A stretch of 64,000 bases of DNA from Bacteroidia bacterium. GTDB lineage: Bacteria; Bacteroidota; Bacteroidia; SXHM01. Where the stretch lies: positions 1 to 64,000 of the forward strand of contig JAJVIC010000007.1 of NCBI GenBank assembly GCA_022072225.1, read 5' to 3'. Below, one piece after another: positions 33,217 to 41,555 of the stretch. Under the pieces are notes generated by a model. It saw nothing but the letters and a program-made list of their open reading frames with translations, had not been told where the DNA came from and did no database searches. Numbering within the stretch: position 1 is the first letter of the stretch; each line of letters opens with the position of its first letter. The translations under genes were made by a program, and so were the position numbers.

Positions 33217-35184
33217 CTATTTGCTGCAAACCATTTTTTTACTTTCTATTACAACATCATCCACAATTAAAGAATAATTGTAAATTCCAGAAGCAAGGTC
33301 AGAAGCGTAAATAGTTATTGAGCCAATAGGTTGATTGGAAATATCAATCCGTTTATATATTTTTCCAAAAATATCAAATATTACAATTTCTGCTTTATTA
33401 TAATTTTTATTGATATTGTAGTTAATGCTGGTATAGTTTTGAAACGGATTGGGATCGTTTTGATTGAGAATAAATTCATCATTACCCTTAGGGCTTAAAT
33501 AGTTTGCTTGATTATCTCTTTTAAAAGAATCTGAACTACAGCAACCATTTATTACTTCAATTAACGATTCAACAGTAGAGCGGAGATTATTAATAATTTC
33601 ATTTTGTGAAGTAACTATTTCATCAAGTTCTTGATATCCTTTTACCAAAATTGGAATAAGAGGACTTTCATTTAGCAATTTCAAATCTGTAATAACAAAT
33701 GGATTATCAATATCTCCTAAGTTTTCAGAAGGAACAGTTACTACCATGTCTGGAAGCACTTCTTCTACTTCCTGTGCAATGAATCCCCATTTAGTAAAAT
33801 TTTGAACATTATGTGAGTTCGAATATGAAGGTATCCAATCAAATTTTACCGGATTTAATTCATTTAATATTTGTCTCGCTCCTTGAATTTCATTTACATT
33901 CTCTTTCAATCTTTCATCTGAGGTAGTTGTCCAAGTGGTTGAAGATGATCTTCCTATTCCATTTATGTGTAAAATTTCACTCGGAGTAGCCGTGCCAATC
34001 CCCAAATTGCCATTTGCATCCATCTGCATTAATGATGTTTGTGTATTGGAACGCCAGCGGAAAAGCGGGCGCACAAGTGCTGTTGCCTCGGTGCTGTAGC
34101 GTGCATCAAACACCACTACGGGTACGTTACCGGTATTAGCACCTGAAAAGTTAACTCGTCCGCTTAGTTCTAATGCAGGGTATGCATCATCATCGGTATT
34201 ACCCTCAAGCCAGGGGGCAAAGTTGCCGGCATCTGTTGTGCGGTTTTTTATTATTAACGATTCTTCAAACGAAGCATCGCCCACTGTAAAGCGTGCTATT
34301 TGTTCTTCGCTTCCGGCAGGGTCGGCATCTACATGAAATTTTGCATTGGGTGTTGCATCGCCTATGCCTACATTGCGTTCAGAGCCATCAATGCGCATTA
34401 CCTCTGTATCAGCGCCACCAAAATTGATGTTGAATATAATGTCTTCGTCCTGGTCGGTGTTTTTAATCATGAGGTCTTCGGCAGCATCATAAGCAATATA
34501 TGCACGCTCTATTCCGCCCTCGTCATGAAACACTATACGCCCTTCATCACTGCCTGTGCCCCGCTCTATTACCAGGTCTGTATCTGTTCCATCTTCTTCG
34601 AGCAGGTGTAAAATTCCATCGGGGTCGGTGGTGCCTATGCCTACTTTGCCCCAAGTGCCCGAGCCTGATGCGCCTTCAATAAACAGGGTGGGTAAGGTGC
34701 TGTTCATACCGAACATTATTGAATTTGAAATATTGTTTACCATGTAATTTACCCCTGCTCCTCTTCCAAATATGTAATTGTAAGAATAGCTTGTATGGGA
34801 TTCAACATTTTCGCCAATAGCAAAACTATTATCTCCATAAGCAAATGGTCTTATACCGATAGCAAACGAGTTGTCGCCATCGGCAGTTCCATTACCTATG
34901 GAATGAGAAAAAACACCGTCCGCTGATGCGCCATTGCCTATTGCAACTGAATTAACACCACTTGCACCTGCACTTGCGCCCAAAGCAAATGCTTCTATTC
35001 CAGATGAGGTGGCTCCACTTCCTATTGCCGCAGAATTATCACCGCTGGCAACTGCGCCATCACCTGTGGCAAATGAACAATCGCCCGTAGCATCGGGATT
35101 GGCTGTGCAGGTAGTTTCGCAATCTGTGCATTGGGCATGAGTATTTACGATACTCATGTTAAATAGAATTACAGTGATAAACAA
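33217..35184 (-). CDS. YadA-head/S74 surface fibre with T9SS sorting domain; start probably phase-variable (655 aa from a TTG)
   Basis: Residues ~20-140 are head repeats (SGDNSAAIGSGATSSGIEAF and similar). The shared core lies at ~310-395 and the S74 chaperone domain at ~400-530, with Ser-x4-Lys in SDERLKEN and KWGFIAQEVEEVLPDMV. A coiled coil ends in CCSSD; the sorting domain is at ~575-655 (LNQNDPNPFQNYTSINYN to ESKKMVCSK). The frame opens at 35236 only if the C-run has 10, 7 or 13 bases. Then ATG (35234-35236) gives MKTKLSPPPAFLHLLTTL, then FITVILFNMSIVNTHAQ, a good signal peptide. With the 11 C seen, only the TTG at 35184 is in frame, which leaves a shorter but still hydrophobic leader. 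Confidence 0.88.
   Translation of the reverse strand: MFITVILFNMSIVNTHAQCTDCETTCTANPDATGDCSFATGDGAVASGDNSAAIGSGATSSGIEAFALGASAGASGVNSVAIGNGASADGVFSHSIGNGTADGDNSFAIGIRPFAYGDNSFAIGENVESHTSYSYNYIFGRGAGVNYMVNNISNSIMFGMNSTLPTLFIEGASGSGTWGKVGIGTTDPDGILHLLEEDGTDTDLVIERGTGSDEGRIVFHDEGGIERAYIAYDAAEDLMIKNTDQDEDIIFNINFGGADTEVMRIDGSERNVGIGDATPNAKFHVDADPAGSEEQIARFTVGDASFEESLIIKNRTTDAGNFAPWLEGNTDDDAYPALELSGRVNFSGANTGNVPVVVFDARYSTEATALVRPLFRWRSNTQTSLMQMDANGNLGIGTATPSEILHINGIGRSSSTTWTTTSDERLKENVNEIQGARQILNELNPVKFDWIPSYSNSHNVQNFTKWGFIAQEVEEVLPDMVVTVPSENLGDIDNPFVITDLKLLNESPLIPILVKGYQELDEIVTSQNEIINNLRSTVESLIEVINGCCSSDSFKRDNQANYLSPKGNDEFILNQNDPNPFQNYTSINYNINKNYNKAEIVIFDIFGKIYKRIDISNQPIGSITIYASDLASGIYNYSLIVDDVVIESKKMVCSK
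33990..34257 (-). repeat. Shared core, copy 3 (in the 655-aa gene)
   Basis: Nearly identical to the two other copies. This copy sits in the only one of the three genes that has head repeats, a signal peptide and an upstream promoter-like box, so it is probably the expressed or parental copy. Confidence 0.85.
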
Positions 35185-35208
35185 TGTTGTTAATAAATGC
35201 AGAAACGC

Positions 35209-35219
35209 GGGGGGGGGGG
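35209..35219 (-). repeat. Poly-C tract (11 C on the coding strand) at the start of the 655-aa adhesin gene
   Basis: Eleven G on the plus strand, 15 bases inside the likely ATG. From the ATG at 35236 to the gene frame at 35184 there are 52 bases, one more than a multiple of three. As written, translation from the ATG ends after about 25 codons. Loss of one base restores a full signal peptide. Confidence 0.85.
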
Positions 35220-35277
35220 CTAAGTTTTGTTTTCATGGTTTGGGAGTTTTAGGTTATGGAAAACGGAATTACAAAAC

Positions 35278-35285
35278 CAAAGATA
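35278..35285 (-). promoter_or_regulatory. -7 box upstream of the phase-variable adhesin gene
   Basis: TATCTTTG on the minus strand matches TAnnTTTG and predicts a leader of about 35 bases before the ATG at 35236. The upstream sequence is very A/T-rich and has no clear -33 TTTG. This would make the island a separate transcription unit from hisH. Confidence 0.45.
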
Positions 35286-35353
35286 ATATATTTTTATACT
35301 ACTGTTATATCATATCGGACTAATTTACAGGCGCTCATAAGCGAAACAAGAAG

Positions 35354-35980
35354 CTACCCCTTGAGCGTTAAAAAGTTTTGCAATAATTTTTCGCCAAAGT
35401 TGTGGCTTTTTTCGGGGTGAAATTGTGTGCCGTAGATATTGTTGCGGTGAATGGCAGAGGTAAATCCGTAATCATAAACCGTGGTGGTGAGTATATCTGC
35501 GGGGTTGTTGCACTTTATGTGGTATGCATGAACAAAATAGTATTCGGAATTTGAATCCAAGTTATTCATAAGAGGGCTTTGTTTTTGAGGAATTGCGGAA
35601 TTCCAGCCGGTGTGGGGAATTTTGTATTTTAGTTTGTCGCTTACATTGAAGCGGACTACTTCGGCATCGAACCAAGCGAAGCCTTGCTCATTGCCTTCTT
35701 CACTGTGTTTTGCCATGAGTTGCATGCCGAGGCAAATGCCGAGTATGGGGGTTTTGTCTTCGAGGACTTTTTTATTGAGTGTGTTCCAGATGCCGAGTTG
35801 TTTTATTTTTTTTACTGCGTTGCCAAAATGGCCAACACCGGGAAGGAGGAGTTTATCGGCCTTTGCAATTTCATCGGGATTTGAAGATATTGTTATTTGC
35901 GCACCAATCTTCTGGAATTTTTTTTGAACAGAGCGGAGGTTGCCCATTCCATAATCTATGATTACCAGTTTATTTTGCAT
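35354..35980 (-). CDS. HisH-like glutamine amidotransferase for sugar amidination (208 aa)
   Basis: Class I glutaminase that releases ammonia from glutamine and passes it to a HisF-like partner. The nucleophile is in GICLGMQ (~81-87), with IDYGMGNLRSVQKKF at the start, LLPGVGHF (~46-53) and GTQFHPEKSHNF (~188-199), which gives the His and Glu of the triad. Length is normal for HisH. It overlaps the WbpG-like gene by 11 bases, so the two are one unit. Its expected HisF-like partner is not next to it but at 24363-25127. Confidence 0.93.
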   Translation of the reverse strand: MQNKLVIIDYGMGNLRSVQKKFQKIGAQITISSNPDEIAKADKLLLPGVGHFGNAVKKIKQLGIWNTLNKKVLEDKTPILGICLGMQLMAKHSEEGNEQGFAWFDAEVVRFNVSDKLKYKIPHTGWNSAIPQKQSPLMNNLDSNSEYYFVHAYHIKCNNPADILTTTVYDYGFTSAIHRNNIYGTQFHPEKSHNFGEKLLQNFLTLKG

Positions 35981-37109
35981 ACTTGAGGTAAAGTATCTGG
36001 GGCAGTATTTTAAAACGGGTTGCTATTTTAATTGGGAATTTGAGCAGACGGATAAGTGGCAGCAAGGTTTTGTAATCGTCATGCGATTTTATGGGGGCTT
36101 TCATTATTTGAATCCAAGATGCGGGTGAAATTCCTAATTTGTTTATAGCATAATCTACGGTTTCCTGCTCAAAGTGGTAGGGGCTCGAGCTTACTTCGTG
36201 AAGGGCTTCTTCTCTTGTTATCTGGCCTGAACGTACCAATGCTGAAAGCTCGGTCTTGCGCTTGTCAATGTTGAATTTTTGAGGCAGGTAATAGGACTGG
36301 AAGAATTTGGTGTAGTGATTTTCGTGGTGATGACCGCCATAATATTCCCAATCGAGCTCTTGTTTTAGAATTATGTCAACTTTCATCTTATTATAGTCGA
36401 TGTATTCCATGAGGCGAAATTCGCGGATGCCTTTTATCCAGATGTAGTATTGTAGTTTTAGGACGCTCATGTGGGGGAAGCTGGTTATTTTTTTGAGCTT
36501 TCCGAGTTTTTGGTGGACGTCATTTACATAAAGGGGGTCCATGTAGGTCCAACTGATGGGTGAGGTTCCTTCGGTTCGGAATGAGTGTCCGTTGAGGATG
36601 TATTTTATGCCTTCTTTGTTGGCTGTGTGATAGAGTACGGAATAGATGGCGTAGTCGGTTGGTATATCGGCATCGGGAGTTGATGAGTTGAGAAAAGCGA
36701 CCTGAAGATCTTTGAACTCTTCCCAATCGGCAACGATGGTTACTAATTCGACATTGAGTTTTTCGCAGGCTTTTTTGATATTTTTTACGGATATATCGGA
36801 ATTCCATCCATTGTCGAAGTGAACTGCAAGGGGGCGAAGGCCTAACTTTTTTGCCATAAGTAAGGTGTAGGTGCTGTCGCGTCCGCCACTTACTCCGGCA
36901 ATGCAATCGTATTGTTTATTTTTTCCTGCCTTCTTAATTTTCTCAACCATAGCTTCTAACTCTTTTTGCAGAGTTGGTCCCATGGGATGGGCTTTTTCTA
37001 ATTCATCATGTATTTTGCAATACTTGCATTCGCCTTTATCGTCAAACCAGATGTCGGTAACGGTTGTGTCAAGAATGCAGCGGTTGCAGGTATTTAGCAG
37101 GTTGCTCAT
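35970..37109 (-). CDS. N-acetyl sugar amidotransferase, WbpG-like (379 aa)
   Basis: PP-loop enzyme of the ATP-pyrophosphatase fold, SGGRDSTYTL (~74-83), with an N-terminal zinc-binding set CNRC (~8-11), CKYC (~29-32). In Pseudomonas O-antigen synthesis WbpG with HisH2/HisF2 turns an acetamido group into an acetamidino group on a sugar. The sequence ILNGHSFRTEGTSPISWTYM (~170) fits this family. Cytoplasmic, acting on a nucleotide sugar. The gene follows a glycosyltransferase gene by 21 bases and overlaps hisH. Confidence 0.92.
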   Translation of the reverse strand: MSNLLNTCNRCILDTTVTDIWFDDKGECKYCKIHDELEKAHPMGPTLQKELEAMVEKIKKAGKNKQYDCIAGVSGGRDSTYTLLMAKKLGLRPLAVHFDNGWNSDISVKNIKKACEKLNVELVTIVADWEEFKDLQVAFLNSSTPDADIPTDYAIYSVLYHTANKEGIKYILNGHSFRTEGTSPISWTYMDPLYVNDVHQKLGKLKKITSFPHMSVLKLQYYIWIKGIREFRLMEYIDYNKMKVDIILKQELDWEYYGGHHHENHYTKFFQSYYLPQKFNIDKRKTELSALVRSGQITREEALHEVSSSPYHFEQETVDYAINKLGISPASWIQIMKAPIKSHDDYKTLLPLIRLLKFPIKIATRFKILPQILYLKYAK

Positions 37110-37130
37110 TAATTTATTTTTTTGAAGTTT

Positions 37131-38231
37131 TTAATCTCGGGGTAATAATTGCTCCATTAAGATTTTATATTCTGCTGCTATATTTTTCCATGCATGATTT
37201 TTTAAAATTGTGGCATAGGCATTAGTACTTTTTTGGATCATGATTTCGGGGTTATTAATTGCAAAAAGCAATTTTTCCTGTAAATCGGAAACATTGTTGT
37301 TTTTAAAAAATAAAGTTTCATTGTCTTTAAATACTGCTTTGTTTGCAGGGATATCGGATGCAATAATCGGAGTTTTTTGTGAAGCTGCCTCAAGAAGCAT
37401 CATAGACATTGCTTCATTAAGTGATGGAAAAATAAACAGAGCGGAGTTTGCTATAAGTTGCATGAGTGCTTTTTTTTCTTTTACCAAGCCAAGGAATTCA
37501 ACATTTAAGCCCTGAGCCATCTGATAAATCTCATCGGTGTAGGACTTTACATGAGATAAATCGCCAGCAATTTTTAGTTTGCCTTTGTAATTTATGTTGT
37601 GTAAGGCCTGAAGAAGTAAATGTAGTCCTTTGAGTTTATAAACCCTTCCGGCAGCGAATAAAATACAGGGGTCTGATTTTAAATCTTTTGGGATATCGAA
37701 TAATTCAACACCGTTGGGTATGTATAAAATTTCTCTTCCGTATTTTTTGCTGACATAAAAGGTGTCATTTTTTGAAACCGAAACTACTGTATTTGCCCAT
37801 TTTACATTTTGTTTTTCGGACCAACGAAAAAAATTATTTTGCAATGAGGAGAATTTAGGATCGTTCTCTTTATAAATACCATGGAAGGTTACAATTACTT
37901 TATACTTGAGGCGGAGAAAAGGTGTGATGAATCCGCTTTCGGCATGATGAAGGTAAATAAGGTCGAAACGCTTTATAAACAAGCAATAGAATAAACATTG
38001 GAAATAGTAGAAAAGAGTATTTATGCCTCCCGATGCTACTTTATTGAGAACAATTTGCCTGAATTTTTCTTCGCTCTTTAAAGATTTGGAAACATGAGAC
38101 GATATGCTGAGGACGGTAAAATCGTAGTCGTTTACCAGTTCGTTAATAATGCTTTCTCCAACAGAAGCTGCACCACCAAAAGCGGGAAGTCCCTTAAGAC
38201 CAATAACAGCTATTTTGGGTTTATTATTCAT
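37131..38231 (-). CDS. GT4-type glycosyltransferase (366 aa)
   Basis: GT-B fold enzyme that adds a sugar to the lipid-linked repeat unit at the cytoplasmic face. N-terminal AVIGLKGLPAFGGAASVGES is typical of GT4 enzymes; the nucleotide-binding half contains ILFAAGRVYKLKGLHLLLQA (~188-207) and the acidic E-x7-E-like motif FPSLNEAMSMMLLEAASQKT (~270-289). Donor and acceptor sugars cannot be told. It overlaps the upstream glycosyltransferase gene by 8 bases. Confidence 0.92.
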   Translation of the reverse strand: MNNKPKIAVIGLKGLPAFGGAASVGESIINELVNDYDFTVLSISSHVSKSLKSEEKFRQIVLNKVASGGINTLFYYFQCLFYCLFIKRFDLIYLHHAESGFITPFLRLKYKVIVTFHGIYKENDPKFSSLQNNFFRWSEKQNVKWANTVVSVSKNDTFYVSKKYGREILYIPNGVELFDIPKDLKSDPCILFAAGRVYKLKGLHLLLQALHNINYKGKLKIAGDLSHVKSYTDEIYQMAQGLNVEFLGLVKEKKALMQLIANSALFIFPSLNEAMSMMLLEAASQKTPIIASDIPANKAVFKDNETLFFKNNNVSDLQEKLLFAINNPEIMIQKSTNAYATILKNHAWKNIAAEYKILMEQLLPRD

Positions 38232-39282
38232 TTATCAACTCTAAATATTTTTGAAGAAATTTTTTTTCAGAAAATTCAGCAACTATGTGTTGATAGGCCT
38301 GAGCCCCCATTTGAAGCCGCATGTTGCGGTTTTGTGCCAAATGCAATAGCTTTTGAGCTATGTGGTTATAATCGCCTACTGATACGATTAAACCTGTTTT
38401 ATTTTCAATTATCAGGGTGTTATTATCACCTACTTTGGTTGCAACTACCGGCAATGAGTATGACATTGCCTCCATAATTGAATTTGACAAACCTTCGAAA
38501 AGAGATGTACTGAGGTAGATATCGGCTTGCTGATAGTGTTCGGTTATGTTATTTGGATTAATAATAAGAAGAACTTTGTTTTGGAGGTTGTATTCTTTAA
38601 TCAGTTCACGGATTTCAGATTCTAATTCGCCCCATCCTATTATTTTGTAAATAAAATCAAGTGCCGATTCATTCAGAACATGAATAGCTTTCAAGGCGGT
38701 ATTGAAATCTTTGGAGTGGTCAAAGCGAGCAACTGTAAGAATTGATACTTTTTCTCTTTCTCCTGCAATAGAAGATGGAGGAGGAATGGGGATACAGTTT
38801 TGAATTACTTTAATTTTTTGTTCAATAAATTTATGTTTCGATAAATATTTGATTGAAGCGTAGTTGTTTGTAATAGTAGCTGTATGTAAATAGCGATGAA
38901 TGAAGCGCTGAAGGGGTATTTTATTTTTATCAAGAACGGAACTTCGTATTCCACCATAAATTTTTCTAACTCCTGCTATTTTACCTATAACACCTGCATA
39001 AAAATTACCCCTGAGTAGGAAAGAGAATATTGCCTGCGTTTTATTATTTTTCAGATGTGTGTATAAGTCTATTGCTGTTTTTAAAGGGTTGCTTTTTGAC
39101 AGAACATACTTAATATCTTCTTTGCGGATAATATCAAGGAATTCTGCGTTTACATTGTTGCCTCGTAAAACAAATAGTGAAATATTATGATGGGGATTTA
39201 AATTTCGACACAAGGTAACGGCCATTTTTTCAGCACCACCTTTTTCGAGCGAATCGGCAATTACCACTATTTGTTTTTTCAA
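38224..39282 (-). CDS. GT4-type glycosyltransferase (352 aa)
   Basis: N-terminal IVVIADSLEKGGAEKMAVTL is the GG-AE motif of GT4 enzymes. The C-terminal half has SILTVARFDHSKDFNTALKA (~178-197) and STSLFEGLSNSIMEAMSYSL (~272-291) with the conserved E-x7-E. Full length, cytoplasmic. Part of a row of overlapping genes building the repeat unit; substrate unknown. Confidence 0.93.
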   Translation of the reverse strand: MKKQIVVIADSLEKGGAEKMAVTLCRNLNPHHNISLFVLRGNNVNAEFLDIIRKEDIKYVLSKSNPLKTAIDLYTHLKNNKTQAIFSFLLRGNFYAGVIGKIAGVRKIYGGIRSSVLDKNKIPLQRFIHRYLHTATITNNYASIKYLSKHKFIEQKIKVIQNCIPIPPPSSIAGEREKVSILTVARFDHSKDFNTALKAIHVLNESALDFIYKIIGWGELESEIRELIKEYNLQNKVLLIINPNNITEHYQQADIYLSTSLFEGLSNSIMEAMSYSLPVVATKVGDNNTLIIENKTGLIVSVGDYNHIAQKLLHLAQNRNMRLQMGAQAYQHIVAEFSEKKFLQKYLELINE

Positions 39283-39294
39283 CGGAATTATGGT

Positions 39295-40470
39295 TTATAA
39301 GAATTTACTATAGATGATTATTAAAAAATTAATAGCCCGTTTGATATAATATCCGGACTGGAAAGATTTTATTCGCAACCACATACCAAAATCATTGGCA
39401 AAATAAGTTTTTTGTTCATAGCCGCTTCCTGTTGTTTTTAAAACAGGGCTGAGGCGACCTATTCTATTATTTTTTTGTGATTTGCGGTTATTTATTTTTT
39501 TTCTCATAGCGGTGGGGATGTCTTTGGCCGCAGTTGACATTTTATAACCAACTTTTTCTGCTATTAAAGCACCTTGTTTGCTTCCACTTCCTCCGGGCCA
39601 GCATAAAAATTCCACTTTTTTATTTAAATTTTGTTCAAGAATTTGCTTGCTAGTTTTGAGTTCATGTTCTATTCGCAAGTGGTATTCTTCTAAGCTTTCG
39701 GAACCCGATATTTTTTCGCTGAATTGATAAGATTGGGTGAAGAGTATTTCTTTCCAGTTTTGAGTTTGGAAAAAATTTTTTCCTCCTTTTTTTTGAACAA
39801 ACTCCACCAATAATTTTTCTATTTCGGGGTTTGGAAATACTCTTGCTGAACTCAAACTTTTTTTATGCTTATAAACAGGGGCTCCAAATTTGATTAAATC
39901 GGGATTATCTAATTGTAAAAAGGGTTTTTGTGAAGGATGGTTGTTCCAAGTCATCCAATGGTAGTGATCACCGGGATGGCGGAAATCTATTATTTCGGAC
40001 GAAACAGGATACCAGGTGTGTGTAAGTGCATGGCTCTGTATATCCATTACTCCTTCGCGCTCCATTTCTCTCATTTCATTCCAGGAGAGAAAACCGGTGA
40101 TTTCTAGCTCATCAATAGTATTTATATCGCCCAACTTTTTTCTGTTTTCGGTGCGCGGGTCAACAAAATCGGGATTTACAAAAATTGTTCCTTTAAAGCC
40201 ATATTTTTTAAGAAGAGGAAAGGCAAAAATATAATTATCAGCATAGCCATCATCAAAGGTTAAAACAATTGATTTTTCGGGTATTTCAATTTCCTCAAAA
40301 ATGTATTGATAAAGTTGCGAAAGTGAAATGGTGGTGTAATTATTCTTTTTTAACCATTTGAGATGGTTTTCAAAAATCTGCCAGGGACAGGTAAGGTAAT
40401 TCCATATCCATTTTTTTTCTGGTATACCAACACTATGGTACATAAAAACCGGAACTGCCTGATTATTCAT
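39295..40470 (-). CDS. Polysaccharide deacetylase family protein (391 aa)
   Basis: NodB-homology enzyme; removes acetyl groups from N-acetyl sugars. VPVFMYHSVG at the start and the metal/catalytic motif SIVLTFDDGYADNYIFAFPL (~68-87) are clear; SHALTHTW (~150) supplies the second motif His residues. An insert (~170-290) is longer than usual, and a second NodB-like block, KVEFLCWPGGSGSKQGALIA, lies at ~290. No signal peptide, so it may work on the lipid-linked unit inside the cell. It overlaps the upstream gene by 4 bases. Confidence 0.9.
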   Translation of the reverse strand: MNNQAVPVFMYHSVGIPEKKWIWNYLTCPWQIFENHLKWLKKNNYTTISLSQLYQYIFEEIEIPEKSIVLTFDDGYADNYIFAFPLLKKYGFKGTIFVNPDFVDPRTENRKKLGDINTIDELEITGFLSWNEMREMEREGVMDIQSHALTHTWYPVSSEIIDFRHPGDHYHWMTWNNHPSQKPFLQLDNPDLIKFGAPVYKHKKSLSSARVFPNPEIEKLLVEFVQKKGGKNFFQTQNWKEILFTQSYQFSEKISGSESLEEYHLRIEHELKTSKQILEQNLNKKVEFLCWPGGSGSKQGALIAEKVGYKMSTAAKDIPTAMRKKINNRKSQKNNRIGRLSPVLKTTGSGYEQKTYFANDFGMWLRIKSFQSGYYIKRAINFLIIIYSKFL

Positions 40471-41555
40471 TTAGAAAAAATATCGTGGTATTTTTTAAGC
40501 ATTGAATGGTAACTGAATTGTGTGTTATAAAACTCAAATGCTGCATTTCTTATTTCTTGGTTATCCTTTTCAGAAATAGCGGCAATGATTTCGGCAAGTT
40601 TGCTATGATTTTTATTGGGGAAAAGATATCCATTAACTGTATGATTTATTATATTATTTATACCCGGGGAATCTGACCCAATAACTAATAGGCTATTATA
40701 CATAGCTTCGAGCAACGATAAAGGTGTTCCTTCAAAATCAGAAGCACAAATATAGTAATCGGCTGCCGCATAAAGTGTGGAAATGTTTTCGCGTGAGACA
40801 TTTCCTAAAAATAAAAATGATGCTCGCAGCCCTTCATTCTTTACTTTTAGTTGTAATTGAGTTTTTAGCGAGCCGTCACCGGCAAATACAAATAATAAAT
40901 TTTCGTCAAATTTGTTTTTTCTGCATTCTACAACCGCATCAATTATTGTGTCTGGGTTTTTAAGTGGTTTCAGGGAACCGGTTATTAGAAACATTTTTTT
41001 TTCGTTTGCTATATTCCATTTTTTTCGTGCCTGTTCTTTGGTGCCTGAATACAATTCAAAAGGAATTAAGGGGGGGATAAATTTTACTTCGCAGCCTGTT
41101 CTGTTATTATATTCATTGCATATCCGTTCTGAAATACCTACAATGGTATGTGCGTTTTTAAACAATTTCATAAATGGCTGTTTAAATTTCCAAGGTGTTA
41201 ATCTACCGCCATGAATGATGATTAGATAGTTCAGCTTTTTTATTTTTTTCAGCAAGGGAAAAGGCCACCAATTAATCCAATGCGAACGGCTGAAGGTAAG
41301 AACTACAAAACTGTCTTTGTTTTGCAAAAAAAGTAAGTGAAGAAAAACAAATAAGGGGAAAAATATTGCCAATGGTTTGAATGGCGGTATTCTTATGTAA
41401 CGTGCTTTGTAGTTTTGGGGCTGGGGAAATGAACTGATAAAAGAAACATTTTTTTGATTGGCAAGGCTATTAATGAGGTAATAATTAAAAATTTCGGCAC
41501 CGCCAACTTGATATGGATACAAATTACCACAAACAAAAAGTAATTGTCCCAACAT
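40467..41555 (-). CDS. GT4-type glycosyltransferase (362 aa)
   Basis: N-terminal LLFVCGNLYPYQVGGAEIFN is the GT4 start with GGAE. The C-terminal half has LITGSLKPLKNPDTIIDAVV (~190-210) and CASDFEGTPLSLLEAMYNSL (~275-294) with the E-x7-E motif. Cytoplasmic, acting on the growing repeat unit. The start codon shares its last base with the stop region of the upstream CapK-like gene, so translation is coupled. Confidence 0.93.
   Translation of the reverse strand: MLGQLLFVCGNLYPYQVGGAEIFNYYLINSLANQKNVSFISSFPQPQNYKARYIRIPPFKPLAIFFPLFVFLHLLFLQNKDSFVVLTFSRSHWINWWPFPLLKKIKKLNYLIIIHGGRLTPWKFKQPFMKLFKNAHTIVGISERICNEYNNRTGCEVKFIPPLIPFELYSGTKEQARKKWNIANEKKMFLITGSLKPLKNPDTIIDAVVECRKNKFDENLLFVFAGDGSLKTQLQLKVKNEGLRASFLFLGNVSRENISTLYAAADYYICASDFEGTPLSLLEAMYNSLLVIGSDSPGINNIINHTVNGYLFPNKNHSKLAEIIAAISEKDNQEIRNAAFEFYNTQFSYHSMLKKYHDIFSK

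Noticed and set aside
25144-35184. Prophage tail-fibre region
   Set aside because: S74 and head-repeat domains occur in tail fibres, but these proteins have signal peptides and T9SS sorting domains, and no phage structural or integrase genes are present.
24363-35980. Histidine biosynthesis genes hisF and hisH
   Set aside because: HisF lacks the first catalytic Asp, no other his genes of that operon are near, and the WbpG-like partner and polysaccharide context point to sugar amidination.
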